A stretch of DNA of 64,000 nucleotides from Bog-159 sp049516155 (lineage in GTDB: Bacteria; Acidobacteriota; Terriglobia; Bryobacterales; Bryobacteraceae), in the NCBI GenBank assembly GCA_049516155.1, contig JBEKTJ010000003.1:62001-126000 (forward strand). Direction: 5' to 3'. A program made the position numbers and the translations under genes. The notes under the pieces were generated by a model. The model saw nothing but the letters and a program-made list of their open reading frames with translations. It did no database searches and was not told the DNA's origin. Positions 22,398 to 32,100 of this stretch are shown in pieces. Numbering within the stretch: the stretch's first letter is position 1; every line of letters begins with the position of its first letter.

Positions 22398-24161
22398 ATG
22401 CGCCATTTTGGGGCGATCGTTGTTCTGGCAGTGTGTACCCTTATTACAACCGGATGCGCAACGCCCGAGCGAGATTTTTCCAAGCTCGCCGAGGAGTTCG
22501 TGTACACCACGTTATCCTTCTCACCGATTGCAGCCTCAGCGGCCGGCCTGCATCGATATCACGGCCAAGATTTGGACGACCAGTTGGACGACACCAGTCC
22601 GGCTGGTCTGGGCCATCAGCGGGAATATTACCGGGAGTTTCGCGAGCGCCTGCAAAGCATAAGATCCGATGCGCTGTCCGCCGAGTCGCGCGCGGATCTG
22701 CACATCATGCAGGATCAGGCGGCTTTGGCCCTGCTGGATCTGGAGGAAACGCAGAGCTATCTGCATAACCCGACCGTATACGTGGAAATGGCGGGCAATG
22801 CGCTGTTCACGCCTCTGAGCCTGGAGTACGCGCCGCTGCCGGTACGCATCCGGCACATCATCGCGCGGCTGCAAAAGCTGCCCCTGCTGCTGGATCAGGC
22901 GCGCACGAATCTGATTTCGTCGCCGGCTGTGTGGACCGACGTGGCGGCCGCGGAAAACGAAGGCAATATCGCGCTGATCGACAAGACCATCCGCGCCTCG
23001 GTACCCGCGGATCAGCGCGCGGAATTCGACCGTGCGGCGCGCCCCGCCCTGGACGCCTTGAGCGCATTTCAAGATTTCCTGCATGGCAGCCTGGCTCTGC
23101 GCAGCGACTATGACTGGCGGTTGGGACGGGACAGGTACACGCGCAAGTTCCGTTTTGCGCTGTCCGCCGGCGCCGACCCCTCCGACGTACTGGAGTCGGC
23201 CGCGCGCAGCCTGCAGGAGGTGCGCGCCCGTATGCTGGCGCTGGCTCTGCCGCTGCACCGCCAGTATTTTCCGAACCATCCGGACCATGCGGACCTGGCT
23301 GGCCCGGCGCGCGAAAACCAGGTGATCTCGGAAGTACTGGATCGCATCGCCGTGCGCCACTCGACGCCCGCGGCATTTGTGGACGATGCCCGGCGGGACC
23401 TGGACGAAGCCCGCCAGTTTGTCGCGCAGAAGCACCTGCTCACGTTGCCGCCGCATGCCAACCTGCAAGTGATTCCGACGCCGGAATTCATGCGCGGAAT
23501 CTACGCCGTGGGCGGCTTCAACCCGGCGCCCGCGCTGGAGCCGCGGCTGGGCGCATTCTATTGGATCACCCCGATCCCGGCGGAGTGGGACCGGCAGCGC
23601 GTCGAATCGAAACTGCGCGAGTACAATTTCTATAAGCTGAAGCTGTTGACCCTGCACGAAGCTATTCCGGGGCATTACGTGCAGTTCGAGTACGCCAACG
23701 ATATCCAACCGGCTACGCGCCGACTGCTGCGCGCCTTGTACGGTAACACGCCGTACATTGAAGGCTGGGCGGAATACGCCACGCAAACCATGCTGGACGA
23801 AGGATTCCTGAACCACTCGCCGGAACTGCGGCTCACGTTTCAGAAGGAAGAATTGCGCGTGATCGGCAACGCCATCCTGGATATCCGCATGCAAATGCTG
23901 AATATGACGGACGAAGAGGCGCTGGACCTGATGCAGAAAGAGACGTTTCAGGAGGCAGAGGAAGCTACCGCGAAACTGCAACGCGCCAAGCTATCCGCGG
24001 CGCAGTTGCCGGCTTACTTCGTGGGATGGCGGGGCTGGCTGGCGGTGCGGGAGAAATACCGGCAGGCCAAAGGTGGCGCGTTCAAGCTAGCGGATTTTCA
24101 CGATGGGGCACTGAAGGAGGGCGCGGTGCCTTTGCCGGAGCTGGCTCCGCTGCTGCGGTGA
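22398..24161 (+). CDS. DUF885 family lipoprotein (putative metallopeptidase)
   Basis: 587 residues from the ATG at 22398 (a GTG three bases earlier is less likely). Lipobox LITTGC (about residue 20). The metal-binding motif H-E-x3-G-H is present as LTLHEAIPGHYVQ (about residue 425), with a downstream Glu in TPYIEGWAEYATQTML as probable third ligand, the standard arrangement of DUF885 proteins. They are thought to be zinc peptidases of the periplasm; the substrate is unproven. Length matches the family. No operon partner. Confidence 0.88.
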   Translation: MRHFGAIVVLAVCTLITTGCATPERDFSKLAEEFVYTTLSFSPIAASAAGLHRYHGQDLDDQLDDTSPAGLGHQREYYREFRERLQSIRSDALSAESRADLHIMQDQAALALLDLEETQSYLHNPTVYVEMAGNALFTPLSLEYAPLPVRIRHIIARLQKLPLLLDQARTNLISSPAVWTDVAAAENEGNIALIDKTIRASVPADQRAEFDRAARPALDALSAFQDFLHGSLALRSDYDWRLGRDRYTRKFRFALSAGADPSDVLESAARSLQEVRARMLALALPLHRQYFPNHPDHADLAGPARENQVISEVLDRIAVRHSTPAAFVDDARRDLDEARQFVAQKHLLTLPPHANLQVIPTPEFMRGIYAVGGFNPAPALEPRLGAFYWITPIPAEWDRQRVESKLREYNFYKLKLLTLHEAIPGHYVQFEYANDIQPATRRLLRALYGNTPYIEGWAEYATQTMLDEGFLNHSPELRLTFQKEELRVIGNAILDIRMQMLNMTDEEALDLMQKETFQEAEEATAKLQRAKLSAAQLPAYFVGWRGWLAVREKYRQAKGGAFKLADFHDGALKEGAVPLPELAPLLR

Positions 24162-24299
24162 TGGTTTGGCGCGACAGTTTCTCGGGGCACAAAGAGTGTC
24201 CGTGGGCTGCGGACGAATCTGCTAGTTAGGGGGCCGCCCTGTTTCTCGCCAGTTATGCGCACCTGCCGGAGACTTATCGAATACCATATTCTCAAGCTA

Positions 24300-24333
24300 G
24301 ACGTCGTGGGTTCGAGTCCCGTCTCCCGCTCCA
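24300..24333 (+). other. 3' end of a tRNA-Gly gene (probable attachment-site remnant)
   Basis: The sequence contains a T-arm (GTGGG-TTCGAGT-CCCGT) followed by a 7-base acceptor strand CTCCCGC, discriminator T and encoded CCA ending at 24333. The acceptor and T73 fit tRNA-Gly. No 5' half (GCGGGAG... D-arm, anticodon) lies upstream, so this is only the last 35 or so bases. Tyrosine integrases commonly recombine at exactly this tRNA segment, and an integrase relic ends six bases away. Confidence 0.7.
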
Positions 24334-24338
24334 TCTTT

Positions 24339-24972
24339 TCAATAGCTTGCATACCGTGCCGAATCAGCTCTTTTCTCATTTGTCTCAATTGGAAACGGCT
24401 GCGTCGGTAGCGCCCTAAAGTCTGACCAAAGGGCGGACGATGCCTCCTGCTTCCGAGCGAACGACGAATCAACGTACTCCGCCAGGTGAACACCCAGACC
24501 GTGCCCTGCTGATCGGCGATATTTTGGGGTCCGTACCTCTTTCCTTGTGCAGCGTGGAATGTGATCGCCCGAGCACAGCGAAGTTGATCCAATAGAGTCC
24601 CAGCGGCTCCCGGCGCGGGTGAATACACCGCGGTAGAATGTTGTCCGGCAGTAACGGCTTTACGATCCGCTCGCTGGGAAAGACCCGCCCTCATTGCTTC
24701 GCTCGGGGAGACTCGCAATCCAGGCCGTGCGCCTTTCGAAAATCTCGGGATCCACGCCAACCTCCCGGATTTCGGTCGTCTTGGTTGGATTGACTTCGCC
24801 GCTATACCAGAACCGCTCAATTCGAATCGCTCCTGGTTGGAACAAATCTCCGTTCTTTAGTCCATAAGCCTCCGAGTCTTTCAGCCCGCAGAACGTCACC
24901 AGGTCAAGAGCGAGCCGTTCCCTTTCATTTAGAACCGACCATGCTCGCGAAATAGTCGGCCAATGTAAAGCC
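24339..24972 (-). pseudogene. tyrosine recombinase (phage-type integrase), multiply frameshifted
   Basis: Reading the minus strand in changing frames gives WSVLNERERLALDLVTFCGL, KDSEAYGLKNGDLF and TKTTEIREVGVDPEIFERR, then after a one-base shift near 24690 RIVKPLLPDNI and WINFAVLGRSHSTLHKERG, then after two more shifts near 24530 HGLGVHLAEYVDSSFARKQ and a stop at 24339. The HLAEYVD Tyr is in the place of the catalytic nucleophile. The first catalytic Arg position reads Lys (GLKDSE) and the second box is altered (LGRSHS). The N-terminal arm-binding domain is missing. It is dead, but its position beside the tRNA-Gly end marks an integration boundary. Confidence 0.75.
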
Positions 24973-25158
24973 GAACTCCCGTCGCGGCAGACTGGACGCG
25001 GCCACGGAACACTCTCCGGTCTCAGACCTCTCCACAGCGCCAACATGACCGCAGTTCGGCTTTACGCCGAGTATTCGATGAACGCCGTTCAAACGGCAAC
25101 TCACAGATTCCAAAATCTTTGGGGAGCCAGCGGTCGGCATCGAGTTCGGCTTTACGCC
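24965..25158. repeat. three copies of a 13-base motif near the integrase relic
   Basis: AGTTCGGCTTTAC occurs at 25053-25065 and 25143-25155, both followed by GCC, and as its reverse complement at 24965-24977. Spacing between the direct copies is 90 bases. Such short repeats next to an integrase may be recombinase arm sites; they may equally be chance products of a local duplication. Confidence 0.5.
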
Positions 25159-25641
25159 AACGCAACTTACCGTTATGGCCGGTTGCGCATCACCATGGAG
25201 TTGGCAAACGGTAATGCAAAGGCGCCCAGGCACTGCCTGGCAAAACGCGGCGCCCGAAGCGAGTTCCGTTGGACATCGCATTCGGCGAGGCGCGAAAACG
25301 TCCGCTTCAGGCGATTCCGCGACGGAAGCCAGAAAGAGCGTAATTATTCGATACACTCACCGACGTGGTCCGAATCGAATTATCCTCTATGAAGTGGCCG
25401 CGTTTTCAATATGTTGCAAGTAACCCCCGAAGAGCGGCCTATCGATATGAAATGAAACGGGCCCACGCGGCATTTAAGTTTTAGGCTACTGGCACGCATG
25501 CTGGGCGTCGGAAAGCCAACGACGATCTTGATGCGACGGGATCCGAACCTGGCGGTTGCCAGGAAAGCGGCCGACGCCAGGCACCGCCCGGCCACTAGAC
25601 ACGGCGGGCGGCATCGCTCCGGCAAAATAAAATGTAATCTT
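24973..25641. other. degenerate stretch without a supported gene
   Basis: Apart from the repeats above, no intact gene is seen. A plus-strand frame around 25490-25600 has a weak helix-turn-helix look (ARMLGVGKPTTILMRRDPN) reminiscent of excisionases, but it lacks a plausible start and end, so I do not call it. Confidence 0.5.
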
Positions 25642-25668
25642 TTGAACAGAAACGTGTGAAAATATATA
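25642..25668 (+). promoter_or_regulatory. candidate promoter of the tubulin/Hsp70 operon
   Basis: TTGAAC (25642-25647) and TATATA (25663-25668) with a 15-base spacer, or a 17-base spacer to TATACC (25665-25670), lie in an AT-rich patch (25621-25670) that stands out from the GC-rich surroundings, about 95 bases before the first start codon. The geometry is acceptable but not ideal for a housekeeping sigma factor. Confidence 0.4.
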
Positions 25669-25761
25669 CCCGTGGGACGTTAACTTTAGCAAACGCTGAA
25701 TCGCGCCGCCGGAGCCGGCAGGACGGCCTATCCGAGGGCGGCGGAAAGGAAATCGGGATAA

Positions 25762-27072
25762 ATGACGGATTGTCCATACCCGGACTGCGCTGGAGAGGCC
25801 AAAATCTCCTCCGGGGTGGGCTACTGCCCTGTGTGCGGACAGCCGGTGTTCGAGTGCCCAAAGTGCCGCGCGCGCAATCGCGGCTTCGCCAGATTCTGCC
25901 GGCGGTGCAAAGCGGCGTGTGGCTTTCCGGAACGCCCGCCGCTCCCGAAAGGTCCCGCCATGCTGGCCGCGCTTGCCGCGTTGCCGGGTGAGGTTCTTGC
26001 CGAAGATCAGTTCTGGGTAGCGCCCGCGCCTTGTTGCGGCTATCTCTGGTCCGTATCGACCCGGGGTCGCGTCTGGAGGATCAACCCCGCGCAGCGGACG
26101 GCCGAGATCGCCGCCAACCTTGGTGAATCGTTTGGTAGCGCGCCGTTCTGCATCCGTTCCCTAGCCATTGAGGAAGGGCGCCCTCCGCACCCGCATCTAA
26201 TAGCAGCCGATGGGCGCTGTGTCAGGTCGATCGATCTGGCTAATCGCTGCGTCTTCGATTGGATCGCAGTTTCCGACGGCGGCCGATTGCTCGCCAACAT
26301 GCAGACCGACGGCTATTTGTCCGTCGAGGCCGATGGCGAACACGTGTACGCTCTGGAGCGACGCGATTCCGGCTGTTATCTGTTGCGCCGTAACTTGGCC
26401 ACCACCGGAGTAGACGATTTCTTCGTGAGCGCCGGGCCAGTTGGTGGACCGTTCATGATGGATGGCCGGGTTTGCATCTACTCGCGAGGCAGTCTTTTCG
26501 TGTTGGGAGACGGCGGACTGGCGGAGCTTCGTTTTCTCAGGTCGGCGCTGGCGATCGTTTACCCGCGCGAGGCCCGCGGCTTCCAACTGGCCTCAGGCAC
26601 GTCTCCCTGGCATGCACCGCGCGGCCGTGGCGATGTCTACCTGCCTGGAATCGCCGACCAATCGCCCGCGTATTTGTACTTAAACGTGATCGGGTACCCG
26701 GACGTTAGCCGCAACATTCCGGTCGAAGCGGGGGCGGCGTTCTCCCGGGATGTCGAGGATCGGCTGGTGATGACAAAGCCGGGCAGCATTGGCGTATTCG
26801 ACGGACCTATTGCGCAAATCCGGCAGCTCGAACAAGTGGTGCCCATGGGAGCCGAATACGTGGATGGCCCATTTACTGCCGCCTTTGTCAAAACGGCCGG
26901 CGCGGGGGAGAAAATTCGGTTCTACTTCGAAGACAAGGCCCAGGATGCGCCCTTGCCGGGGCCCGCGGAGAGGATCGACGTCATCGGGTTCTTCCGAACG
27001 GGCTCCTGTCTGGTCCTCGCCTATTTCAAGACCAAGGACAGCAGTTTGGGGTTTGCCGTATGGGACATCTAG
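25762..27072 (+). CDS. double zinc-ribbon plus beta-propeller-like protein
   Basis: 436 residues, first gene of a nine-gene operon. Two zinc ribbons sit at the N-terminus: Cys4/Cys9 with Cys22/Cys25, and Cys32/Cys35 with Cys46/Cys49 (CPVC, CPKC, CRRC). The rest is beta-rich with repeating blade-like turns (GYLWSVSTRGRVWRI, HLIAADGRCVRSID, EHVYALERRDSGCYLL, GRVCIYSRGSLFVLGDGG), consistent with a PQQ-type or similar beta-propeller of six or seven blades. No signal peptide, so it should be cytosolic. Zinc ribbons of this sort usually bind protein partners; the propeller is a likely scaffold. Its end overlaps the vWA gene by 13 bases. Confidence 0.7.
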   Translation: MTDCPYPDCAGEAKISSGVGYCPVCGQPVFECPKCRARNRGFARFCRRCKAACGFPERPPLPKGPAMLAALAALPGEVLAEDQFWVAPAPCCGYLWSVSTRGRVWRINPAQRTAEIAANLGESFGSAPFCIRSLAIEEGRPPHPHLIAADGRCVRSIDLANRCVFDWIAVSDGGRLLANMQTDGYLSVEADGEHVYALERRDSGCYLLRRNLATTGVDDFFVSAGPVGGPFMMDGRVCIYSRGSLFVLGDGGLAELRFLRSALAIVYPREARGFQLASGTSPWHAPRGRGDVYLPGIADQSPAYLYLNVIGYPDVSRNIPVEAGAAFSRDVEDRLVMTKPGSIGVFDGPIAQIRQLEQVVPMGAEYVDGPFTAAFVKTAGAGEKIRFYFEDKAQDAPLPGPAERIDVIGFFRTGSCLVLAYFKTKDSSLGFAVWDI

Positions 27073-28601
27073 TCAGGTCGGTGGGAATTCTCGTGCTGGC
27101 CGTGGCGCCGGGTATTTGCCAAACGGCACTGCTGATGGACCACTCCGGCAGCGTGCGGCCTTACTACGACAACGGGCTGTTCGCCGCGCTGGGTGAGGAG
27201 GTACGGGCGGTCGCCGCCGAAACCGGCCCCGTGCAAATCTACGGCTTCGACTCCGACTTGCGGCCCGTTGCCGGTCTAGATATTTTGATGAACGACAGAA
27301 GGCTGGGGGCTAATACCTTTCTCGACCGCGCGGTCGAGGGGGCCATCGCCCGACAGAGCGCTATCGCATGGATGATCACCGACAACGTCCAGGACACGCC
27401 GCAAGATCCCGAGGTTGGAAACACCGCCGCATTCTACGCCATTCTGCGCGGCGAGGCCGTCAATCGAGTGGTGGTTTTGCCGCTGCTGCAGCCGCCCGGA
27501 CACTCCGGAATCGCCATTTACGCAATGCTGTTCTCCGCCTCCGCCGGGCAAACGTTCGAGAATCAGGTCCGGGCAGTTACGAGCCGGCTGCGGGGCCACT
27601 ATCAGGTCGAGGCGCTGCGAATGAAGCCGCTCGACCGGGATACCGTCGAGGTGTTGGTGCAGGGCTTGTCCGGGGGCAAGCCGGCGCCAACCTTCGACGA
27701 AGGAAAGGATCTTTCGGTCACCGTGGAGGTCCGGTTCCGGTCGCGCTTCGAACACCTTAAGATCGTCGATTCCCACATCCAGCCGGTTCGTGTGACGCCG
27801 GAATTCGCACCGGAATCCTTGCTGACCGCGGAGCGTCGCGAGATCACCATACGGCCCGACCGGGTGGCTGCCCTCGATCCCCGCGGCGACACGGCCCAGG
27901 TGTACCGCGTAGACGTCAATTTGGGACGGGTCCGGCTGAAGAAGGACCTGAAGTCGCTGTTTCGGGCTGCTTGGGGCGGCAAGTCCGTGGAGACAGTGTC
28001 TTTGCGCGTGCCGCTGGTGATTGAGGTTCCCCAACAGAATTTCCGGTTTCGCGATAGCTTCCTCGATCAGTACCACGCTCCAAGTATTGAAGCGGCCAAA
28101 ACCAGCGGGAAAGTCTATGCCCTGGAGACGCTCCCGGTACTACTGTCGGATGCCCAGACGAATGTGGCCACTGCGATCCCGGTCTCGTTCAGGGTGAAGT
28201 ATCCCTGGTGGCCGGCCGTCGTCACGCTCGGCTTAATGCTGCTGGCGTTGGCGGCCGTGGCGGGAGTGGTGTGGGCAATTCTGGGCCTTGCCGGGTCGTT
28301 GAAAGCGAAGAAAAAATGGAGCGTGACGGCTAGCTCCGAGTATGGACAGCCGCTGGCGGCAACCATCCGCGAAGACCATGAACTGCTAGTCGAGGGCGAC
28401 CCGGCCGGTCGCATCCAGGGCAACACTTTCGTTCCCGCCGAGGGGGCCGAGTTCGTCGACTGCGACGGCCGGATCGCACCCGAGAAGCCGATGGTGCTCA
28501 AGGTAGGGCGCAGAACGGTCATGCTGAAATTCCGCGAAGCCTCCGGGACCGCCGCCGCGCCCGGTGAAAAAGAACCGGAACCCAGGCGTATTAGAGAGTA
28601 A
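27060..28601 (+). CDS. vWA-like domain membrane protein
   Basis: 513 residues. A signal sequence (about 20 residues, ending APGICQ) is followed by a von Willebrand A-like domain whose metal-ion-dependent adhesion motif D-x-S-x-S is present as LLMDHSGSV, with a later Asp in WMITDNVQD. A beta-rich middle follows, then one membrane helix (about residues 383-408, AVVTLGLMLLALAAVAGVVW) and a cytosolic tail of about 100 residues with beta structure (ATIREDHELLVEGD, EGAEFVDCDGR). The vWA domain would face the periplasm and bind a ligand or another subunit through a divalent metal, passing a signal inward. It starts inside the end of the preceding gene, implying coupled translation. Confidence 0.72.
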   Translation: MGHLVRSVGILVLAVAPGICQTALLMDHSGSVRPYYDNGLFAALGEEVRAVAAETGPVQIYGFDSDLRPVAGLDILMNDRRLGANTFLDRAVEGAIARQSAIAWMITDNVQDTPQDPEVGNTAAFYAILRGEAVNRVVVLPLLQPPGHSGIAIYAMLFSASAGQTFENQVRAVTSRLRGHYQVEALRMKPLDRDTVEVLVQGLSGGKPAPTFDEGKDLSVTVEVRFRSRFEHLKIVDSHIQPVRVTPEFAPESLLTAERREITIRPDRVAALDPRGDTAQVYRVDVNLGRVRLKKDLKSLFRAAWGGKSVETVSLRVPLVIEVPQQNFRFRDSFLDQYHAPSIEAAKTSGKVYALETLPVLLSDAQTNVATAIPVSFRVKYPWWPAVVTLGLMLLALAAVAGVVWAILGLAGSLKAKKKWSVTASSEYGQPLAATIREDHELLVEGDPAGRIQGNTFVPAEGAEFVDCDGRIAPEKPMVLKVGRRTVMLKFREASGTAAAPGEKEPEPRRIRE

Positions 28602-28626
28602 GGAAAGAGTAAGGAGAGGGAAAACG

Positions 28627-29112
28627 ATGGCAACCAAAAAATCGAGCTGGAAAACGTGGGCCACGATCGGATTTCTGTTGTTGCTGGGGCTCAATGTCGT
28701 CTTATGCGCGGCCGCCGCGGGATTGGCCCTGCGCGGCGAACACCCGTTGAACGTGTTCCCGGAGGATTCGCCGCCGGCGTTGCGCTTTCTGCTGTTCCTT
28801 GTCGGCGTGGGGGCGGCCTGGATCTGCGGGAGATTGATGCTGGAAACGCTGGTGCGCGGAGAGGTCGAGGTGGCCTCCGCGGTGACCGCCGCCTGGAGCA
28901 TCGTGTTCTATCTGGTTCTGTTTTTCATCGTCCTGGCGTTCGCCGGGGCGATTCATTGGGCGATTATGCTGGTGCTGCTGGTGATCGCAATGTTTTACAC
29001 GATCCCGGCGTTTTGGAGGTTGGTGGGCGGCAAACGCACCGGTCTGATCGTGTTGTTGTGCCTAGTTTTGGGCGGCGCGACCGTCTTCCTGACAACTAGG
29101 GTTTGGGGATAA
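28627..29112 (+). CDS. four-helix integral membrane protein
   Basis: 161 residues from the ATG at 28627, preceded by GAGAGGG. Four to five membrane helices: TWATIGFLLLLGLNVVLCAA, FLLFLVGVGAAWICGRLML, VFYLVLFFIVLAFAGAIHWA, MLVLLVIAMFYTIPAFW and a final LIVLLCLVLGGATVFL. No catalytic motif. Tightly placed between the vWA and tubulin-like genes (25 and 16 bases), so it is probably the membrane core or anchor of the complex they form. Family unknown. Confidence 0.7.
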   Translation: MATKKSSWKTWATIGFLLLLGLNVVLCAAAAGLALRGEHPLNVFPEDSPPALRFLLFLVGVGAAWICGRLMLETLVRGEVEVASAVTAAWSIVFYLVLFFIVLAFAGAIHWAIMLVLLVIAMFYTIPAFWRLVGGKRTGLIVLLCLVLGGATVFLTTRVWG

Positions 29113-29128
29113 GAAAGAGGAGACGACT

Positions 29129-32100
29129 ATGCCAGAACAACAGGATTTGAAGGTTGGCGCCATCCGGCCGACACTGTTTCTCGGCCTGGGAGGCACAGGA
29201 AAAGAGGTGCTGCTGCGCGTCCGGCGAAAATTTTACGAGAGGCTGGGCGTTCTTGGGCTGCCGTGCACGGCGTACTTGTGGCTGGACACCGATACCAGGA
29301 ACTGTCTGGCTGTGGGGGAGAAAATCGACGAGACGTTCTCGGCCGTTGCGTTCCAGCCCGACGAGGCGATCGAGTTGTTGAGCGGATCCGTGAAGGACGA
29401 CCTATCCCAGATCTTCACCAGCAGGGATCCCTGGCGTCACATCCACCGCTGGCTCCCGCCCGAAGTCAACCGGTACGGGAACGAGATCAGCGATGGGGCA
29501 GGCGGTGTCCGCACGGTTGGCCGGCTCACCTACTTCCATCATTTCGCCGACAAAATCAACCCCATGTTAAGCGAGGGGATCGACAGTGTCCGCGGGCAAG
29601 ACAGGATTAACCGGACCAAGAAATTCTTCGAAGAGCGGCGGCTCGGAGCGGTGGATATTCTCGACTCCGCCACGCAGGTTGTCCTGGTCAGTTCGCTAGC
29701 CGGCGGTACCGGCTGCGGCACGTTCCTGGACGCCGCCTTCCACCTCCGGAACTTGATGCAAAAAGGCGGCGCGCCAATTGAAAGGATTATTGGCATGCTC
29801 TTCATGCCGAACATCTTCTATCCGAATGCTGCCACCAACAATGAGCTGGCGCTGCGCAGTTTCGGAAACGCCTATGCGGCGCTGAAGGAACTGGAGTATT
29901 ACACGCTACGGCTCCCGAATACCGAGGAGGATTTTAGCGTGGATTTCAAGGTGGAATGGGAGCGCGACAAGGAGCTGCAAGTGCAAGGTCCGCCTTTTGC
30001 CATCTCCTACATCTTGGAAATGAAAAACGAAGGCGCCATCCCCATGGAGCCGCGGCACCGCCCGGAGGTTTTCGACGTGGTAGCCGAATCGCTGTTTCTG
30101 GACTTCATGCCCGGTCCATTTTCCACGGCAAAGCGTTCCCACTATTCGAACGTGGCGCAAAGCCTGTCGAGTACCTCCGGAACCAACATCGCCTTCGAGG
30201 AGGTGGTTCTGCCGCAGGCCTTCGCGCGCCGCTACGCCTCATGCGGCATGTCGAAGATCGAAATCCCGGTGGATCAGGTCAAAGCGGCTTGCGCTTCCCA
30301 TTTGGCTTATGCCATCGCCGCTTACATTAACCGCGACTCCGGCGACCCTCGGATCGGCGAAAATGTGCGCGGCGATATGGCCCGGCTCGAGCTGGATGCC
30401 AACGGCTTCGTGAAACACTTCGGCGCGGAGTGGAAAGACGCGATTCGCACCGGCTTGGGCGCCGTGATCCCCAAGAGCGGCCTGGCCACCATGGACAAGG
30501 TAGACGAACTTGAGCGCCAGATCAAAGAGACCGAGGCGCGCCTGATCGACGCGGAGGGCAGCGACCCGGTGCGGTGGGGATCGGCGGTCCAGATGGTCCG
30601 CAACCAGACCGGGAACGTCACGCAAAAAGCCAACGAGAACCTGTTGCGCTGGGTCAGGGACACTCTGGAGAACGATGCCCGGGGTCTTAAGGCGCTGGTG
30701 TCGGAACGTAAGGAAAGCCAGGCGGACAGCCGCGACGGCTACCTGCGCCACATGCTGGAATACCTCAAGGATCTGTACGCGCCGTCCCGCCCGGGCGTGG
30801 CCTCGATTCTGGACCAGATGATCGCCGAGGCCAACGGAGACGCAAAATACTATGCGGGACGCAGGGACCGCATTCTGATGGAACTTCGCCAGGCGGTGCG
30901 GAGCCTGGGGCTCGTGATTCTGCGGCGGGCGGACTGGGTGAAAGAAGCGTTGTTGCAGCGTCTGCGCGAAGCCGAAGAGCAGTTCTGCCTGGCGAGCGTC
31001 GAGCGCTGCGTGCTCGAATGCGCCAAGAAGGTCGCAGAGGCCGCCGTAGAGGCACTGTCCAAGCGCCGCCAGCCCCTGGAAGCCCTTTCCATCGCTGTTG
31101 CCGCCGGCGCGCAGAAGTTTCTGGAGGCCTACGAAAAGCAACTGAGCTTCGGGGAAGGTGTGTTGTTGATCCAGTTCTTCGACCGCACTATCGATTGGCC
31201 CCGGTTCTACCGCCTGGATGTGAATGAACAGGGTCAGGCGATGGAGGTCGATCCGCGGACCGAGTACCGCAAGTTCCTCACACATGGATTGCCCAGGCCA
31301 TCCACCGGGGAAGCCACGCTTTGGGATCTGGTGGAGCTGTTCATCCGCAAAGGAGACCGCGAGCTTCGATCCAAGCTGCGCGATTATGCGGAGAATCGCT
31401 TCTGGGTGGATTTTGAAGCTCACCCGCGGCAGATCGACGTCCTGTCCCACCCACAGATGACGGAGAACTGGGAATTCGCCATCGAGCGGCTGGCGCGGTC
31501 GGCGATGCCCCTGGCGCGCCGCGATAAGATGCTGGGGGGGCGCTCGGTTCAAGTCGAAAAGAAAGCGTATGTGGGCATCCCGGGCGTCGGCTCCGGGTCC
31601 CAGGATGAGGCCTTTATCGAAGACGTCAAGAGACATCTGGTGGCCAAGATGGGGATGACCGACCGCGACATCGACGTGCAGCCCACCGGCAAGCCCTACG
31701 AAGTCTATCTCTACATCGTCGTGTATGCGTTCCCACTGTCATCGCTGCCGGTCGTGACGCGGGATTGCCATAACGCGTATCACGACTTCTATCGCACGCT
31801 ATCCAGCCAGCGCAACCAGATCCCCCTGCACCTCGACAGGAGGTGGGAAGGTAAATTCGAGGACCTGGTAGTGTACGACGACGCCACGGCTCAACAGATC
31901 AAGGAGGCGCGCGAAGTGCTTCTCTTCGGCGCCATTCTGAGGGTGCTCGAAGTCACCGATGAACAGGGGAGACCGGAGTACCAATACAATTCAGGCCCGC
32001 CATTCTATAGGCAGCGCGCCCTTGGGTTGAAGCGCGAGGCGGTCGACTCCCTGCAGAACGACCGGCGCCAACGCGATGAATTCCGCCAAACTGTACTGGG

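Noticed and set aside
22536..23981. 481-codon minus-strand frame opposite the DUF885 gene
   Set aside because: An antisense shadow: no motif, no ribosome site, skewed composition, while the plus strand has the HExxxGH motif.
24965..25158. Repeats near the integrase as a CRISPR or integron attC array
   Set aside because: Only three copies, one inverted, irregular spacing, and no paired R/L boxes or cas genes.
25418..25625. Possible excisionase-like helix-turn-helix fragment (ARMLGVGKPTT on the plus strand)
   Set aside because: Resemblance covers about 20 residues, with no start codon, no ribosome site and poor continuation; it may be chance.
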